A stretch of 24,005 nt of DNA from PCC-7336 sp039817825 (GCA_039817825.1 JBCBVA010000056.1:1-24005), one strand, 5' to 3'. Counted from the stretch's first letter, positions 7,190 to 14,958 are shown. A program made the numbers and translations. Notes: generated from the letters alone by a model not told the origin.

Positions 7190-8503
7190 CTACCACAGGC
7201 GTTCCCACCAGTTGGCTGGTTCGACTGCGGACACATCCGGTAGCTGGGCTCGAATCTCGTTAATGTCCCATCCGGTAAGGCGAGCCAGGGTTTGAGCTTC
7301 TGCTTCAAATCGCTCAGGCAAGCCTGCTGTATAGTCGCGACCTGCAGGACAGCTGGTTGCCCCCTCAAACGGATGTTGGAGAATGTAGCGTCCTTGGAAG
7401 TTTTGACGATTGCAGGTTTCCTGAAATATCAAGTCTTCAGGAAAGGTGCTGCGGTTGTAGCGAATGTGCAAGCGAGTGACAAAGGCATCGGGGGATTCAT
7501 TCGGAGCCACCCAGAATACGCCTGCTTTGCGTAGTTCTTCTGCCGACGGTGGAGTGGTGGAGCAGGGATCGCAGCTTCGGATATCCCACGCATATTCCTG
7601 GAATGCGACCGCTTCGTCTTTTGTATGGGCGGTTTCGAACAAGCTAGTGTAAAACTTGTCGAATTCTGGCTCTACAAAGACGGGGATTGTTTCATTGGAC
7701 GGAATCTGGAGGGTGCGATAGTTGGTGAGTTCTACCTGTCCGCGAGGAGACAGCGCGTACACAATCAAATCCTGATCGCCATTGGCATTGGTCATGCCCA
7801 AGCGAATCGGCAGCATAAACTTGGACGATTCGTAGGCAATTTGGAGGGGGTTGAGAAACTCGGCCCCAGAGCGCTCGAATGCTTCTAAATTCACCTTGGC
7901 GACAAAAAAATTCATGCCCTGACGGATGTAGGGCTGCAGCAACGGTGAGGCATGCTCGGGAATGCGATAGCCGCTTTGGGTGAGCCAAGTTTCCAGCCCA
8001 TCTGACTCGGTGGCACTCAAAATTTGAATATCGTATTCCCCAATCGAATATTCTGCCTCGACTGTGACGCCTAGATCGCTATCAGCAGAAGGCCTGGCTG
8101 CTTGTGGGACAGGAGCTTCGGCTGATTCCAATAGTGCGCGGTCTCGATAGTCCCACCGGGGAGCGCAGGGATCGGGATCGAAGTACTCCACCAGTCGAGG
8201 AGCGGTAAACGCATCTAACCGATCAATGATGGTGGAATCTCCCACATTGATTTGGCCTTCTTCAAGCACAGTGGGGACAGGAACCACCATCGCAAACTCA
8301 TCTAAGTCGCCTTGATAGTCGTTGGCCATCGTAATGACTGTCCGATCGCCATCCCGAGCCAAAATGACCTGCGATGCTTCATTAAATAAGTCTGCGTCCG
8401 CTTTGCCGACGTAAAAGCCACAAAAGGCGCGGGCCGCGCTGCCAAAACTGAGGGTGATCGCAATGGCAAGGGTGGCTGTTAATAGCCGTTTTAGTAGTGT
8501 CAT
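7190..8503 (-). CDS. Secreted DUF2330 protein
   Basis: This exported protein of 437 residues belongs, by motif recall, to the DUF2330 family of unknown function. A classical signal peptide spans residues 1-26 (KRLL, hydrophobic core, then GSAARA just before F27). The mature protein starts FCGFYVGKAD, typical of the family, followed by the conserved TMANDYQGDLDEFAMVVPVP segment. Cysteines at 28, 113, 311, 314, 364 and 385 include a CDPC motif at 311-314, so disulphides or redox/metal chemistry outside the cytoplasm are possible. I chose the ATG at 8503 because TTAGGT lies just upstream and the signal peptide then begins properly. An ATG at 8521 would add six residues and has no ribosome-binding site. 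It follows the RnfD-like gene by 93 bases on the same strand, so the two are probably co-transcribed. Confidence 0.85.
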   Translation of the reverse strand: MTLLKRLLTATLAIAITLSFGSAARAFCGFYVGKADADLFNEASQVILARDGDRTVITMANDYQGDLDEFAMVVPVPTVLEEGQINVGDSTIIDRLDAFTAPRLVEYFDPDPCAPRWDYRDRALLESAEAPVPQAARPSADSDLGVTVEAEYSIGEYDIQILSATESDGLETWLTQSGYRIPEHASPLLQPYIRQGMNFFVAKVNLEAFERSGAEFLNPLQIAYESSKFMLPIRLGMTNANGDQDLIVYALSPRGQVELTNYRTLQIPSNETIPVFVEPEFDKFYTSLFETAHTKDEAVAFQEYAWDIRSCDPCSTTPPSAEELRKAGVFWVAPNESPDAFVTRLHIRYNRSTFPEDLIFQETCNRQNFQGRYILQHPFEGATSCPAGRDYTAGLPERFEAEAQTLARLTGWDINEIRAQLPDVSAVEPANWWERLW

Positions 8504-8596
8504 CGGATTACCTAATTGCATATTTGTCTTTGAAATAGGGGGCTAGTGGCCTATCGACGCCATCTGTCGATGCAATGTGGAGGAGTAGACCCACGC

Positions 8597-9469
8597 TCAC
8601 AGGCGAGTTTGGGGAAGGGCTAGCCACGTGCGTGGAGACTTGGTGGAGGCATCAGCTGTACCCCACTGGAATCGTTGTTCGGGCCACAGGAGATCGAGCC
8701 ACAGCGTGGTGGGAGACAGAATGAACAGCGCCCAAAACATAGCGGCAGGCACAAAAAAGGCGTAGCGCAGACCGAAGGTGAGCAGAGCTATAGACACTGC
8801 CCAGATGATTCGGGCTGGCCTTGCATTGGGAATCGATCGCGGATCGGTGAGCATGAAAAACGCAAACAGCAGTAACGAGCCGCTGGCGAGGTGATGCACC
8901 GCTACATCCCAGCTCCATCCCAGCCAGGCATTGCGGCCCATTTCCAACAGTGCAAACGTGCCTAAAAACGGAGCCGACGTGTCCCAACGTCCCACTCGAC
9001 CGGCAATGGTCCCCCCTAAACACGCAAACAGCATGATTGCCCACCACTCCGTTCCCCACTGACCGGGAGACACCCAGGCATCGCGGGTGAACATGAGGGC
9101 CGTCATGATGCCGAAATTCGCGGGATTGAAAAAGTGCTTGTGATTGGGGGACTTAAGCCAAAATTTACTGGCGATTGCTGCTCCACCAGCTAAGACCATC
9201 GTCAACGGGTGGTTGGTCCTGAGCAATAGACAGAGGGACAGAGAGGTGATGGCGGCACTGGGCCAGGACTTGAGGGCGTATCTCCAGCGAGGAATTGGAC
9301 TGTGGGCAGGCGGGGGCAGCAACAAAACCAACAGGACCTGCGTTAGCAAGCAGGCGGCGATCGCCATAATCATTCCTTGTGGCTGTAGCGACCAATCTCG
9401 GCCCCACACCCCGAATCCTAGGAAAATGCTCAGAAATCCAATCTGATATAACCTGGCATCTCGCAACAC
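8597..9469 (-). CDS. RnfD/NqrB-like integral membrane protein
   Basis: This 290-residue polytopic membrane protein (about eight hydrophobic segments) resembles the RnfD/NqrB family of ion-pumping electron transport subunits. The family-like signature FNPANFG is at 114-120, preceded by HKHF. A second conserved stretch (about 195-214, SGSLLLFAFF then MLTDPRSIP) matches the segment with the TDP motif. I do not see the SGAT motif whose threonine carries covalent FMN in true RnfD/NqrB, so it may be non-flavinylated or bind cofactor differently. The start is GTG at 9469 with GGGGG about nine bases upstream. No other rnf or nqr gene is in the window. Its only partner is the DUF2330 gene just downstream. 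Family membership is fairly secure; function is not. Confidence 0.8.
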   Translation of the reverse strand: MLRDARLYQIGFLSIFLGFGVWGRDWSLQPQGMIMAIAACLLTQVLLVLLLPPPAHSPIPRWRYALKSWPSAAITSLSLCLLLRTNHPLTMVLAGGAAIASKFWLKSPNHKHFFNPANFGIMTALMFTRDAWVSPGQWGTEWWAIMLFACLGGTIAGRVGRWDTSAPFLGTFALLEMGRNAWLGWSWDVAVHHLASGSLLLFAFFMLTDPRSIPNARPARIIWAVSIALLTFGLRYAFFVPAAMFWALFILSPTTLWLDLLWPEQRFQWGTADASTKSPRTWLALPQTRL

Positions 9470-9743
9470 GATGAGCCCCCACTAGCAGACAACACGTCAC
9501 AGATAGCGATCGGCAATCCGCTATAGAAACCTCAGCTCGCTCCTGACAGCTCGGAGATTTGAGCCGTGTCCGGGCTATGGACTGTACAGCGAATTGCTAC
9601 ACAACACGTGACAAACAGTGAAGCCAGTATGGGGGGGATCCCGGAAGGAGACTCGCCAGTTACAGAAATCGAAACAGGACAGGTCGGAGTAGTGTCGGGA
9701 TCGTCCATCGTCTGTGTCAGACATACAGTGGCCGAATCCAGTG

Positions 9744-11006
9744 CTATGGCTTCTGCATATCTACCCAAGCCTTTTGGAGTTGTCGGACTTGGCGAGCCCG
9801 CTGCATTAGGGCTTCAAGTGTCGGTGCAACAGCGCTCCATTCCGGTTGAATGGTGCCCGAATAACGTTGCACTTTCTCCACAGTGTCGTTGAACGACTCG
9901 TACAGTGAGTCCAGTTCTTGCTGAGCCCGCTCGATCGCCGCCAGGGTCTCCGTGACTCGTCGTTTATTTTGTTCGAATTGATACTTCCCGAGCGCATCCC
10001 CTTGCAGGATGTTGAGGATCGCTCGTTCTTTGTCTTGATGAACAATAATTTTGAGCTGCAATACGAGTGGCTGGCCGCGATATGCCTTCTCTACTGCCGC
10101 GGATTGCAATTCGCTACTACCTTTACCCATCCCCAACATTTGCTTGAGATTGAGGATCAGCTGAGTTCGAATGGCGTCCGATAGATCTTTGAATAAGTCT
10201 CGCAGGATGCCCTGCTGGCGATAGCGGACGCGACAAGAGCCATCATCATTGACATCTATCAAGATGCGATCGGCCTGCTCGTCTAGGGCTCGACGCAGGA
10301 TGGAATTGAGCAATTGTTGAACGGATTCGGTCGATTCCGGTGAGGGATCGCTCGGTGGTGGAACCGCAGCCGTGTCTTCGTCTACGGGGGCGGCAGCAGT
10401 CGTATCGGCTAATGTTTCGGTGGCTGTTTCTTCATCAGTCGTGAAATCAGTCGTGTCATCGTTACTCGATAGTGACTGTTTGTACGCAGCGATTTGAGCC
10501 GGACTGGGGGGATTGTTGAAATAGTAGGCAACTAGCTCTTGATGCTCTTCAAATGTCAGGGGGCGAACCTGAATTTTCAACTCCGAAAACGCTAACATTT
10601 TGCCGACATAGTCTAGGGCGGAGACATCGTTGGTATCCACCATGCCCAGGTACAGGAGTGAGCCATCGATGCTGACGGGAACAACCTGGTAGTAAACACA
10701 GATTTCTACCGGCAGATAGGTGGCGATCAATATGGGAACAAGATCGGGATCGACACTGCCTGCCATAGCGATATTGGTTGCTGATTCGCTCTTCACATCT
10801 AACATATTGTTCCCGCATCGCGTGGATGACGCAGCCACACCATTGTTCTTTTTTTCTTGATTGATTGTTGTTGTTTGTACCGCTCGCGACTCTTCGCTGT
10901 TGTGCAGACCAATCTGCATGTGACGGTCTTGGGCGGATGCCATCACTACTCCACGAGTGCTAGGACGCCGATCCCGTTTCAAGCGAATTTGCCGTGGCTG
11001 TTCCAT
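9744..11006 (-). CDS. PilB/GspE-like protein lacking the ATPase core
   Basis: This 420-residue protein resembles only the N-terminal part of type IV pilus/type II secretion ATPases. Residues about 68-165 match the MshEN/GspE N-terminal domain (LVPILIATYLPVEICVYYQV, then VDTNDVSALDYVG). Residues 180-226 are an acidic Thr/Pro linker. Residues about 227-340 match the N2 domain that precedes the motor (LNSILRRALDEQADRILIDV, CRVRYRQQGIL). Where Walker A, Asp box and Walker B should follow, there is instead a helical, coiled-coil-rich C-terminus (345-416). There is thus no nucleotide-binding P-loop, and the protein is more likely a regulator or adaptor than a motor. The start is uncertain: the ATG at 11006 gives a 65-residue basic low-complexity N-terminus, and later ATGs (10943, 10919, 10805) are possible. 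No other pilus gene is adjacent. Confidence 0.8.
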   Translation of the reverse strand: MEQPRQIRLKRDRRPSTRGVVMASAQDRHMQIGLHNSEESRAVQTTTINQEKKNNGVAASSTRCGNNMLDVKSESATNIAMAGSVDPDLVPILIATYLPVEICVYYQVVPVSIDGSLLYLGMVDTNDVSALDYVGKMLAFSELKIQVRPLTFEEHQELVAYYFNNPPSPAQIAAYKQSLSSNDDTTDFTTDEETATETLADTTAAAPVDEDTAAVPPPSDPSPESTESVQQLLNSILRRALDEQADRILIDVNDDGSCRVRYRQQGILRDLFKDLSDAIRTQLILNLKQMLGMGKGSSELQSAAVEKAYRGQPLVLQLKIIVHQDKERAILNILQGDALGKYQFEQNKRRVTETLAAIERAQQELDSLYESFNDTVEKVQRYSGTIQPEWSAVAPTLEALMQRARQVRQLQKAWVDMQKP

Positions 11007-11203
11007 GGCTTTGCGAGCTCGAGCCAGTGCCCTAGCTGGTTACGGCGAATCGCACGGTTGCTGTCAAGTCGTCGCCCTCGAACTAGAGGAGAAGAGTGGT
11101 CACAGGTGTCCAGCGTCTTCGACGATTGACGATATCCCTCGACGTCAGCTCAACAAACTGCAAGTGTTCTAACGGATATGACCAGCACTGTATGTGTGCG
11201 TAA

Positions 11204-12295
11204 TTAACCGGACACTGTGGTTTTGTCAGAGTACAGAACGAGATATCCCTGATTGATTTCTGCCCAGACACCTCCTGTTAATGAGGGCGTCCGACTACGA
11301 TGAGGAGCATTCAGCAAGCTTCTAAGAGTTTCCACCTGCTCAAATTGCGATGATAGTGCATGCATGCTCAAAAATTGCCGGATCGCCTGTCGTTGCAGTG
11401 CAACTGAAGCTTTCCCCAGATGGCGACAATCTAACCTCGGTGGATTCTCGCGATAGGCCTGTAACATTAGTGTCTTTGATCGGTCGGATATGTCCTCTGA
11501 TTGACTGGCCAAAATATCGGCAGTCCGGGTGAGTGCCAGCTCTACTTGGGGGTTGAAATGAGCTTTGAGAAAGGGAACCAACTCTTGGCGGATTCGATTG
11601 CGAGGATGGGATAAGTCCTGATTAAAGGGGTCTTCCCAAATGGGAAAGGAGCGAGTTTGGCAGAAGTCTAGGGTTTCGTGCCTCCAGACTTCGAGCAGTG
11701 GGCGCACTAGCGTGAGCAGGGGGCTGAGCTCCTCTGGAGTGGTTGGTGTTTCCCCAGTTGGTGGGTCGCCACGTAGTGCGGGGTCGCCGTGTACAGGGCT
11801 CTTTGGAGAAGGTGTCAGGTGAGGATGGAGGGGGCGCGACCATTTGATGTTAGCTAGTCCATCGGCCCCGCTACCACGACATAGATTAAACAAAAACGTT
11901 TCAGCCCGATCGCTCCCCGTGTGGGCTGTCACGACATACTGGCAATTCCACTGTTGTGCCCAGTCGCAGAACATGTCATATCGCCACTGTCTGGCCCGAT
12001 TTTCATCGCGGTAAATGTGTGGAGCGGTGGCGACCGCGTGGGGCAATTGGAGAGCCTTGGCTTGGGCGATCGCAAAATCAGCACAGTCTGCTTCGCTGGC
12101 TATCCAACGATGATTGCAGTGCAAGACGTGCAACCGCCAGTTCCACAACGCGGTCAAGTCATGCAGGATGTGCATCATACACAGCGAGTCTTGTCCGCCG
12201 GAGATTCCCATCACAATGCGGCTGCCTTTGGGGAGCAGGTGATGCTGCTTGATGGCTTTGTGAATACGAATGTGTAAATCGGAGAGCTGTACCAC
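11204..12295 (-). CDS. tilS: tRNA(Ile)-lysidine synthetase with an in-frame insertion
   Basis: TilS uses ATP to attach lysine to cytidine 34 of the CAU-anticodon tRNA-Ile, changing decoding to AUA. The N-type ATP pyrophosphatase P-loop SGGQDS is at 32-37. LHCNHRW (57-63), the VTAHTGSDRAET motif (122-133) and LCRGSGADGL (138-147) fit the catalytic domain, and LVRPLLEVWRHE (196-207) opens the next part. Between KWSRPL and LVRPLLEV, family members usually have a short loop. Here there are about 38 Pro/Gly-rich residues (about 156-193) that look like translated dispersed repeat. Start is GTG at 12295 with a weak ribosome-binding site. The essential motifs are intact and the frame is open, so the protein is probably functional. 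Confidence 0.92.
   Translation of the reverse strand: MVQLSDLHIRIHKAIKQHHLLPKGSRIVMGISGGQDSLCMMHILHDLTALWNWRLHVLHCNHRWIASEADCADFAIAQAKALQLPHAVATAPHIYRDENRARQWRYDMFCDWAQQWNCQYVVTAHTGSDRAETFLFNLCRGSGADGLANIKWSRPLHPHLTPSPKSPVHGDPALRGDPPTGETPTTPEELSPLLTLVRPLLEVWRHETLDFCQTRSFPIWEDPFNQDLSHPRNRIRQELVPFLKAHFNPQVELALTRTADILASQSEDISDRSKTLMLQAYRENPPRLDCRHLGKASVALQRQAIRQFLSMHALSSQFEQVETLRSLLNAPHRSRTPSLTGGVWAEINQGYLVLYSDKTTVSG
11724..11828 (-). repeat. Repeat-derived insertion inside tilS
   Basis: On the minus strand this stretch encodes PVHGDPALRGDPPTGETP within a longer Pro-rich segment absent from the usual TilS loop. It contains two near-copies of a short unit, GTACACGGCGACCC and CTACGTGGCGACCC. From memory, similar VHGDPALRGDPPTGET strings appear in scattered places in other cyanobacterial genomes, which suggests a short dispersed repeat. 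I could not check this. Confidence 0.5.
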
Positions 12296-12812
12296 GGGAC
12301 TGGTGTTTGAAAGGTCGGTAGGTCATCGAGTTCAGGGTACTGCAGCCCCGCAGAGTCTTTGTATTGGATGAGAGGAGTGGGTCATTGCAATCAGTTTTAG
12401 CCAGCACTCATATATGGCAATCCGCTGTAAGGTTTGGAGTGCGGAAACAGCTCAAAGCCTTGATTCTCATGGAAAGTGGCCAGAGAGCTTTCCATAGCTG
12501 ATTGCCGAAAGCTATATGTTTTTGGAAAGACTTGGTCTGGCTTGTGCAGAGATGATGGTCGCGATCGTCCTCGCTTCACATCCTGATTCACTGAAGTGGG
12601 TCATGCGCAAGCGTGGTGACTCAAAGCCGCATTGAGAACCGCGCCTATGGCTCCTGTTCGGATAGAGACGAGGGCTCAAGATGAATAAATTCAACTGATT
12701 AATTCCCGGATAAATAGGATTGCGGTAGCCTGTAGGCACCGATAGCTGTAGTGTTCGTCATTTCAGTGAAACTGTTGTTTCGTATGACTCATTAGGAATT
12801 TCCGTCGCTGAA
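12296..12812. other. Intergenic region between tilS and the DivIVA-like gene (517 bases)
   Basis: No convincing gene is present. The region contains the second copy of the diverged dispersed repeat at about 12417-12500. The flanking genes are divergent, so both promoters should lie here. I cannot place either with confidence. The stretch 12660-12770 is comparatively AT-rich and the likelier site for the plus-strand promoter. Confidence 0.5.
12417..12500. repeat. Diverged dispersed repeat, copy B
   Basis: This begins GCAATCCGCTGTAAGGTTTG and matches copy A at 5741. The core GGCAATCCGCT followed by a purine and TA also occurs alone at about 9505-9518, and GATCGGCAATCCG occurs at about 7158-7170. 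On the minus strand copy B reads as protein-like NQGFELFPHSKPYSG, whereas copy A has stop codons in the same frame. This suggests remnants of an element end. Confidence 0.5.
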
Positions 12813-13358
12813 ATGTCTGCAGCAGACACGCTGGTGCGATACGAGCTAAACGCTCAAATGTTGGGGGTTAGAGAACCGTTTACGATGAATCTACGACAGG
12901 CGTTCGAACACCTAGAAAAGGCTATTCTTTCTGGTATCCATATTCCGTTTACGCGATTGACGCTGTTGGATGAAGATAGCCTGTTAGAAAAATTGGATGA
13001 GATTCAAGTCAGTCTTCCTCAGGTGATTGCCGAGTCGGAAGCAATCGTCAGACGACGGGACGATATTGTGGCTCAAGCCCATCGATATGCTGAAGAAATT
13101 GTTCAGGCGGCAGAGTACAAACGCGAGCAACTGCTAAACGAAACTGGGATTGTCAATCAGGCCCAAAAACAGGCGGAGGAGATTCGCGGTAAGGCCCAAC
13201 AGGAGCGACAGCAGTTGCTGCAAAGTGCGGTGGTGGAAACCAATCGTATGCGCGAGGAAATGGATGGCTATGCAGCTAATATGCTTCAGGACTTGGAAGA
13301 TCGCCTCAATCGGTCTCTGAGCGTGATTCAGGATAATCGCCAGAAGTTGCAATCTTGA
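12813..13358 (+). CDS. DivIVA-like coiled-coil protein
   Basis: This 181-residue, largely helical protein has no signal peptide or membrane segment. The N-terminal part carries a conserved-looking block (residues 39-72, SGIHIPFTRLTLLDEDSLLE then LDEIQVSLP) like the cyanobacterial DivIVA-type proteins in which prolines and R-x-T-L-x-D-E-x-L-L precede the coil. From about residue 75 to the end it is a long charged coiled coil rich in Gln, Glu, Ala and Arg (AEEIVQAAEYKREQLL and similar). Cyanobacterial proteins of this type include Cdv3, which takes part in cell division. Assignment to that exact family is inference; ATP synthase b-subunit-like coils can look similar. The ATG at 12813 has no clear ribosome-binding site, and an ATG 24 codons later is an alternative. 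It converges with ureB. Confidence 0.7.
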   Translation: MSAADTLVRYELNAQMLGVREPFTMNLRQAFEHLEKAILSGIHIPFTRLTLLDEDSLLEKLDEIQVSLPQVIAESEAIVRRRDDIVAQAHRYAEEIVQAAEYKREQLLNETGIVNQAQKQAEEIRGKAQQERQQLLQSAVVETNRMREEMDGYAANMLQDLEDRLNRSLSVIQDNRQKLQS

Positions 13359-13569
13359 GAGTGGTGCACTGTGGGATAGTGGTTTTGGGGCTGAAGTGAA
13401 TCTGACTCTGCTGTCATGACTGGAGACTACCTGTGTTCAGCGACGTGGGTGTGCTTGATGCTGCATCTACGCAGAGGTCTACGCAGCAAATCCACGGCCA
13501 AGCTATCGTAGATTTCAATCTTTATATGGGTCTGACTCCTTGCTGCTGGCGGTGCCCTGATGTTTCGAG

Positions 13570-14022
13570 CTATGTACGGTTGCGTTCCAACCAGGTTTCA
13601 ACCTCGGATATAGCTTGCAGTCGACCGCTGTCGCTACGAACGCTGCCGCTCACTAGGGCATTAAAACCGTGTACTAACCCCTTTCCTCCCAGAGCGACTA
13701 GTGTGACGGTATGGGTTTGGCCGGGTTCAAAGCGAACGGCGTTGCCGGAGGGAATATTGAGTCGCATTCCGAGGCTGGCAGGACGATCGAAGTGTAAGGC
13801 GCGGTTGACTTCAAAAAAATGAAAGTGAGACCCTACCTGGACAGGGCGATCGCCAGTATTTGTGACATCCAGCGTGGTGGTTGCTCGCTCTACATTGGCG
13901 GTAATGGGATTGTCTGCTAGCAGTAGCTCGCCCGGAATAAGTGACGTTGATGCCGACTTGCGCTCCGTCGCACGGCTTTTGGTGGATGTTTGGCGTTTGC
14001 CTGGCGACTTCTTTCCTGCCAT
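13570..14022 (-). CDS. ureB: Urease subunit beta, solitary and with basic N-terminal extension
   Basis: This is a non-catalytic structural subunit of nickel urease, which splits urea into ammonia and carbamate. The family core begins at residue 28 (SLIPGELLLAD) and shows the highly conserved NTGDRPVQVGSHFHFFEVN (56-74), MRLNIPSG, AVRFEPG and LVALGGKGLVHGFNALV. I place the start at ATG 14022 because GAGGGGG lies eight bases upstream. This gives 150 residues, of which the first 27 are a Lys/Ser/Arg-rich extension not usual in UreB, which normally starts at MIPGE. An upstream ATG at 14133 would make it 187 residues but lacks support. No ureA, ureC or accessory gene is nearby; scattered urease genes are known in some cyanobacteria such as Synechocystis. 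Confidence 0.93.
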   Translation of the reverse strand: MAGKKSPGKRQTSTKSRATERKSASTSLIPGELLLADNPITANVERATTTLDVTNTGDRPVQVGSHFHFFEVNRALHFDRPASLGMRLNIPSGNAVRFEPGQTHTVTLVALGGKGLVHGFNALVSGSVRSDSGRLQAISEVETWLERNRT

Positions 14023-14416
14023 GTGCTGCCCCCTCGATTGTGGAGTGATGGGTACTGTTGGTGCAATGTACTGTTGGTGCAATGAGAGATTGAGGCTGGT
14101 GGCTCGATTACATGCCTTCCTCGGCAGCAGCAATCCTTCAGGATTCAGGATGCTACCAGTGGTCTACGAGCCTCCGAATCCTTCATCGCGATTAAAGCAT
14201 GGAATATGCGATGCGCCAGTTCTCAACTACGGCGTTCTGATGAGTTGCGAGTGTGAGATTCGCACAATCCCTACTTTCGCTGGGTTGCGAACCTAGATTA
14301 CTGTGGAAGAGAGGAGAGCTAATGCAGGCTAGACACCTGTTTCGATGTGTTCGCGGTTCACACAGCGCTTTACCTGCTTAACGATCCTCGGTTCGTTCAA
14401 TTGCACGACGATTCCC
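14023..14416. other. Divergent intergenic region between ureB and the small hypothetical gene (394 bases)
   Basis: The region contains the 16-bp tandem duplication next to ureB and otherwise no clear gene. A small AATCC-TTCA-GGATT hairpin lies at 14132-14145. Promoters for both divergent genes are expected here, but I cannot identify boxes with confidence. No NtcA-type GTA-N8-TAC site could be placed with certainty by eye. Confidence 0.45.
14053..14084. repeat. 16-bp perfect tandem duplication upstream of ureB
   Basis: The unit TACTGTTGGTGCAATG occurs twice without a gap (14053-14068 and 14069-14084), 31 bases upstream of the chosen ureB start. If the longer ureB start were used, it would be translated. 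Origin by replication slippage is likely. Confidence 0.85.
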
Positions 14417-14698
14417 ATGGAAACCGACATCTACGTATGTGTTGAGGCTGCCTCTCGCAGCATTGTTGCCGTCGAGATCGAAGCACGGGGCTACGTGCGC
14501 AAAGACGATCCGTATTTTAATCGTGGGTCGCAAGCCTATTTAAACCAGGAATTTTTGCCAGTTGGGACGATCTTGACTGAAGCTCAGCTCGCGGAATGGG
14601 AGGGCAATAAAGTGAACTCTAACGATCGCGACATTTTATACAAGCTGGATGGCCCCAAGATCTCGACCAGCATCCATATCGACGGGTTTAGGGCGTGA
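14417..14698 (+). CDS. Small hypothetical protein, 93 residues
   Basis: I do not recognise this protein. The ATG at 14417 gives a soluble sequence starting METDIYVCVEAASRSIVAV, with mixed beta-like segments followed by polar helices (LTEAQLAEWEG) and ending HIDGFRA. There is no signal peptide or membrane segment. Codon use looks like its neighbours. An in-frame ATG 24 codons earlier is possible but would add a Cys/Thr-rich stretch unlike the rest. No Shine-Dalgarno sequence is evident. It stands alone, divergent from ureB, with a strong hairpin about 100 bases downstream. Confidence 0.6.
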   Translation: METDIYVCVEAASRSIVAVEIEARGYVRKDDPYFNRGSQAYLNQEFLPVGTILTEAQLAEWEGNKVNSNDRDILYKLDGPKISTSIHIDGFRA

Positions 14699-14802
14699 CA
14701 CGCTTAGGCTTCGTAAGTAATTTGCGATAGTGAGTAAGGTTTATTAGGCAGTGGCGGTTGGGCCCAACGATGGGGGCCTGAGGCCAGTATTGGAACCTGT
14801 CT

Positions 14803-14833
14803 GCGCCCCGCTCTAACATCTGGAGCGGGGCGC
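14803..14833 (+). terminator. GC-rich hairpin, probable terminator of the small hypothetical gene
   Basis: A perfect 11-bp stem (GCGCCCCGCTC at 14803-14813, GAGCGGGGCGC at 14823-14833) encloses a nine-base loop. There is no T tract on either strand, so it may end transcription poorly or serve as an mRNA-stabilising or other structured element. It lies about 105 bases after the hypothetical gene. Confidence 0.5.
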
Positions 14834-14935
14834 TAGTTCAGTGCAAAGTTTACCGACGTCAGCTCGACGGGGTTATTTGAGCGGAAGATTTGCTTGGTAA
14901 TACAACGACAGCATTAGGTTAAAGGACTCTTGCTT

Positions 14936-14958
14936 CCTTCTCCCACGATGGGAGAAGG
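14936..14958. repeat. REP-like palindromic hairpin
   Basis: CCTTCTCCCA and TGGGAGAAGG form a perfect 10-bp stem with a CGA loop, followed by GTTAGTGATGAGGGC. From memory, the combination of a CTTCTCCC/GGGAGAAG hairpin with a trailing GATGAGGGC is a common dispersed intergenic repeat in bacteria, including cyanobacteria. Only one copy is in this window. Confidence 0.6.

Noticed and set aside
9532..9892. Open frames on both strands around the end of the PilB-like gene
   Set aside because: Both overlap the end of the PilB-like gene, show no family similarity and lack ribosome-binding sites; the composition looks random.
13862..14296. 144-codon plus-strand frame overlapping ureB
   Set aside because: Its first part is antisense to ureB and the rest has no protein-like character.
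11138..14862. Shared CGACGTCAGCTC 12-mer near 11138 and 14851
   Set aside because: The match is short, with no similarity on either side; chance in a 24 kb window with biased composition is plausible.
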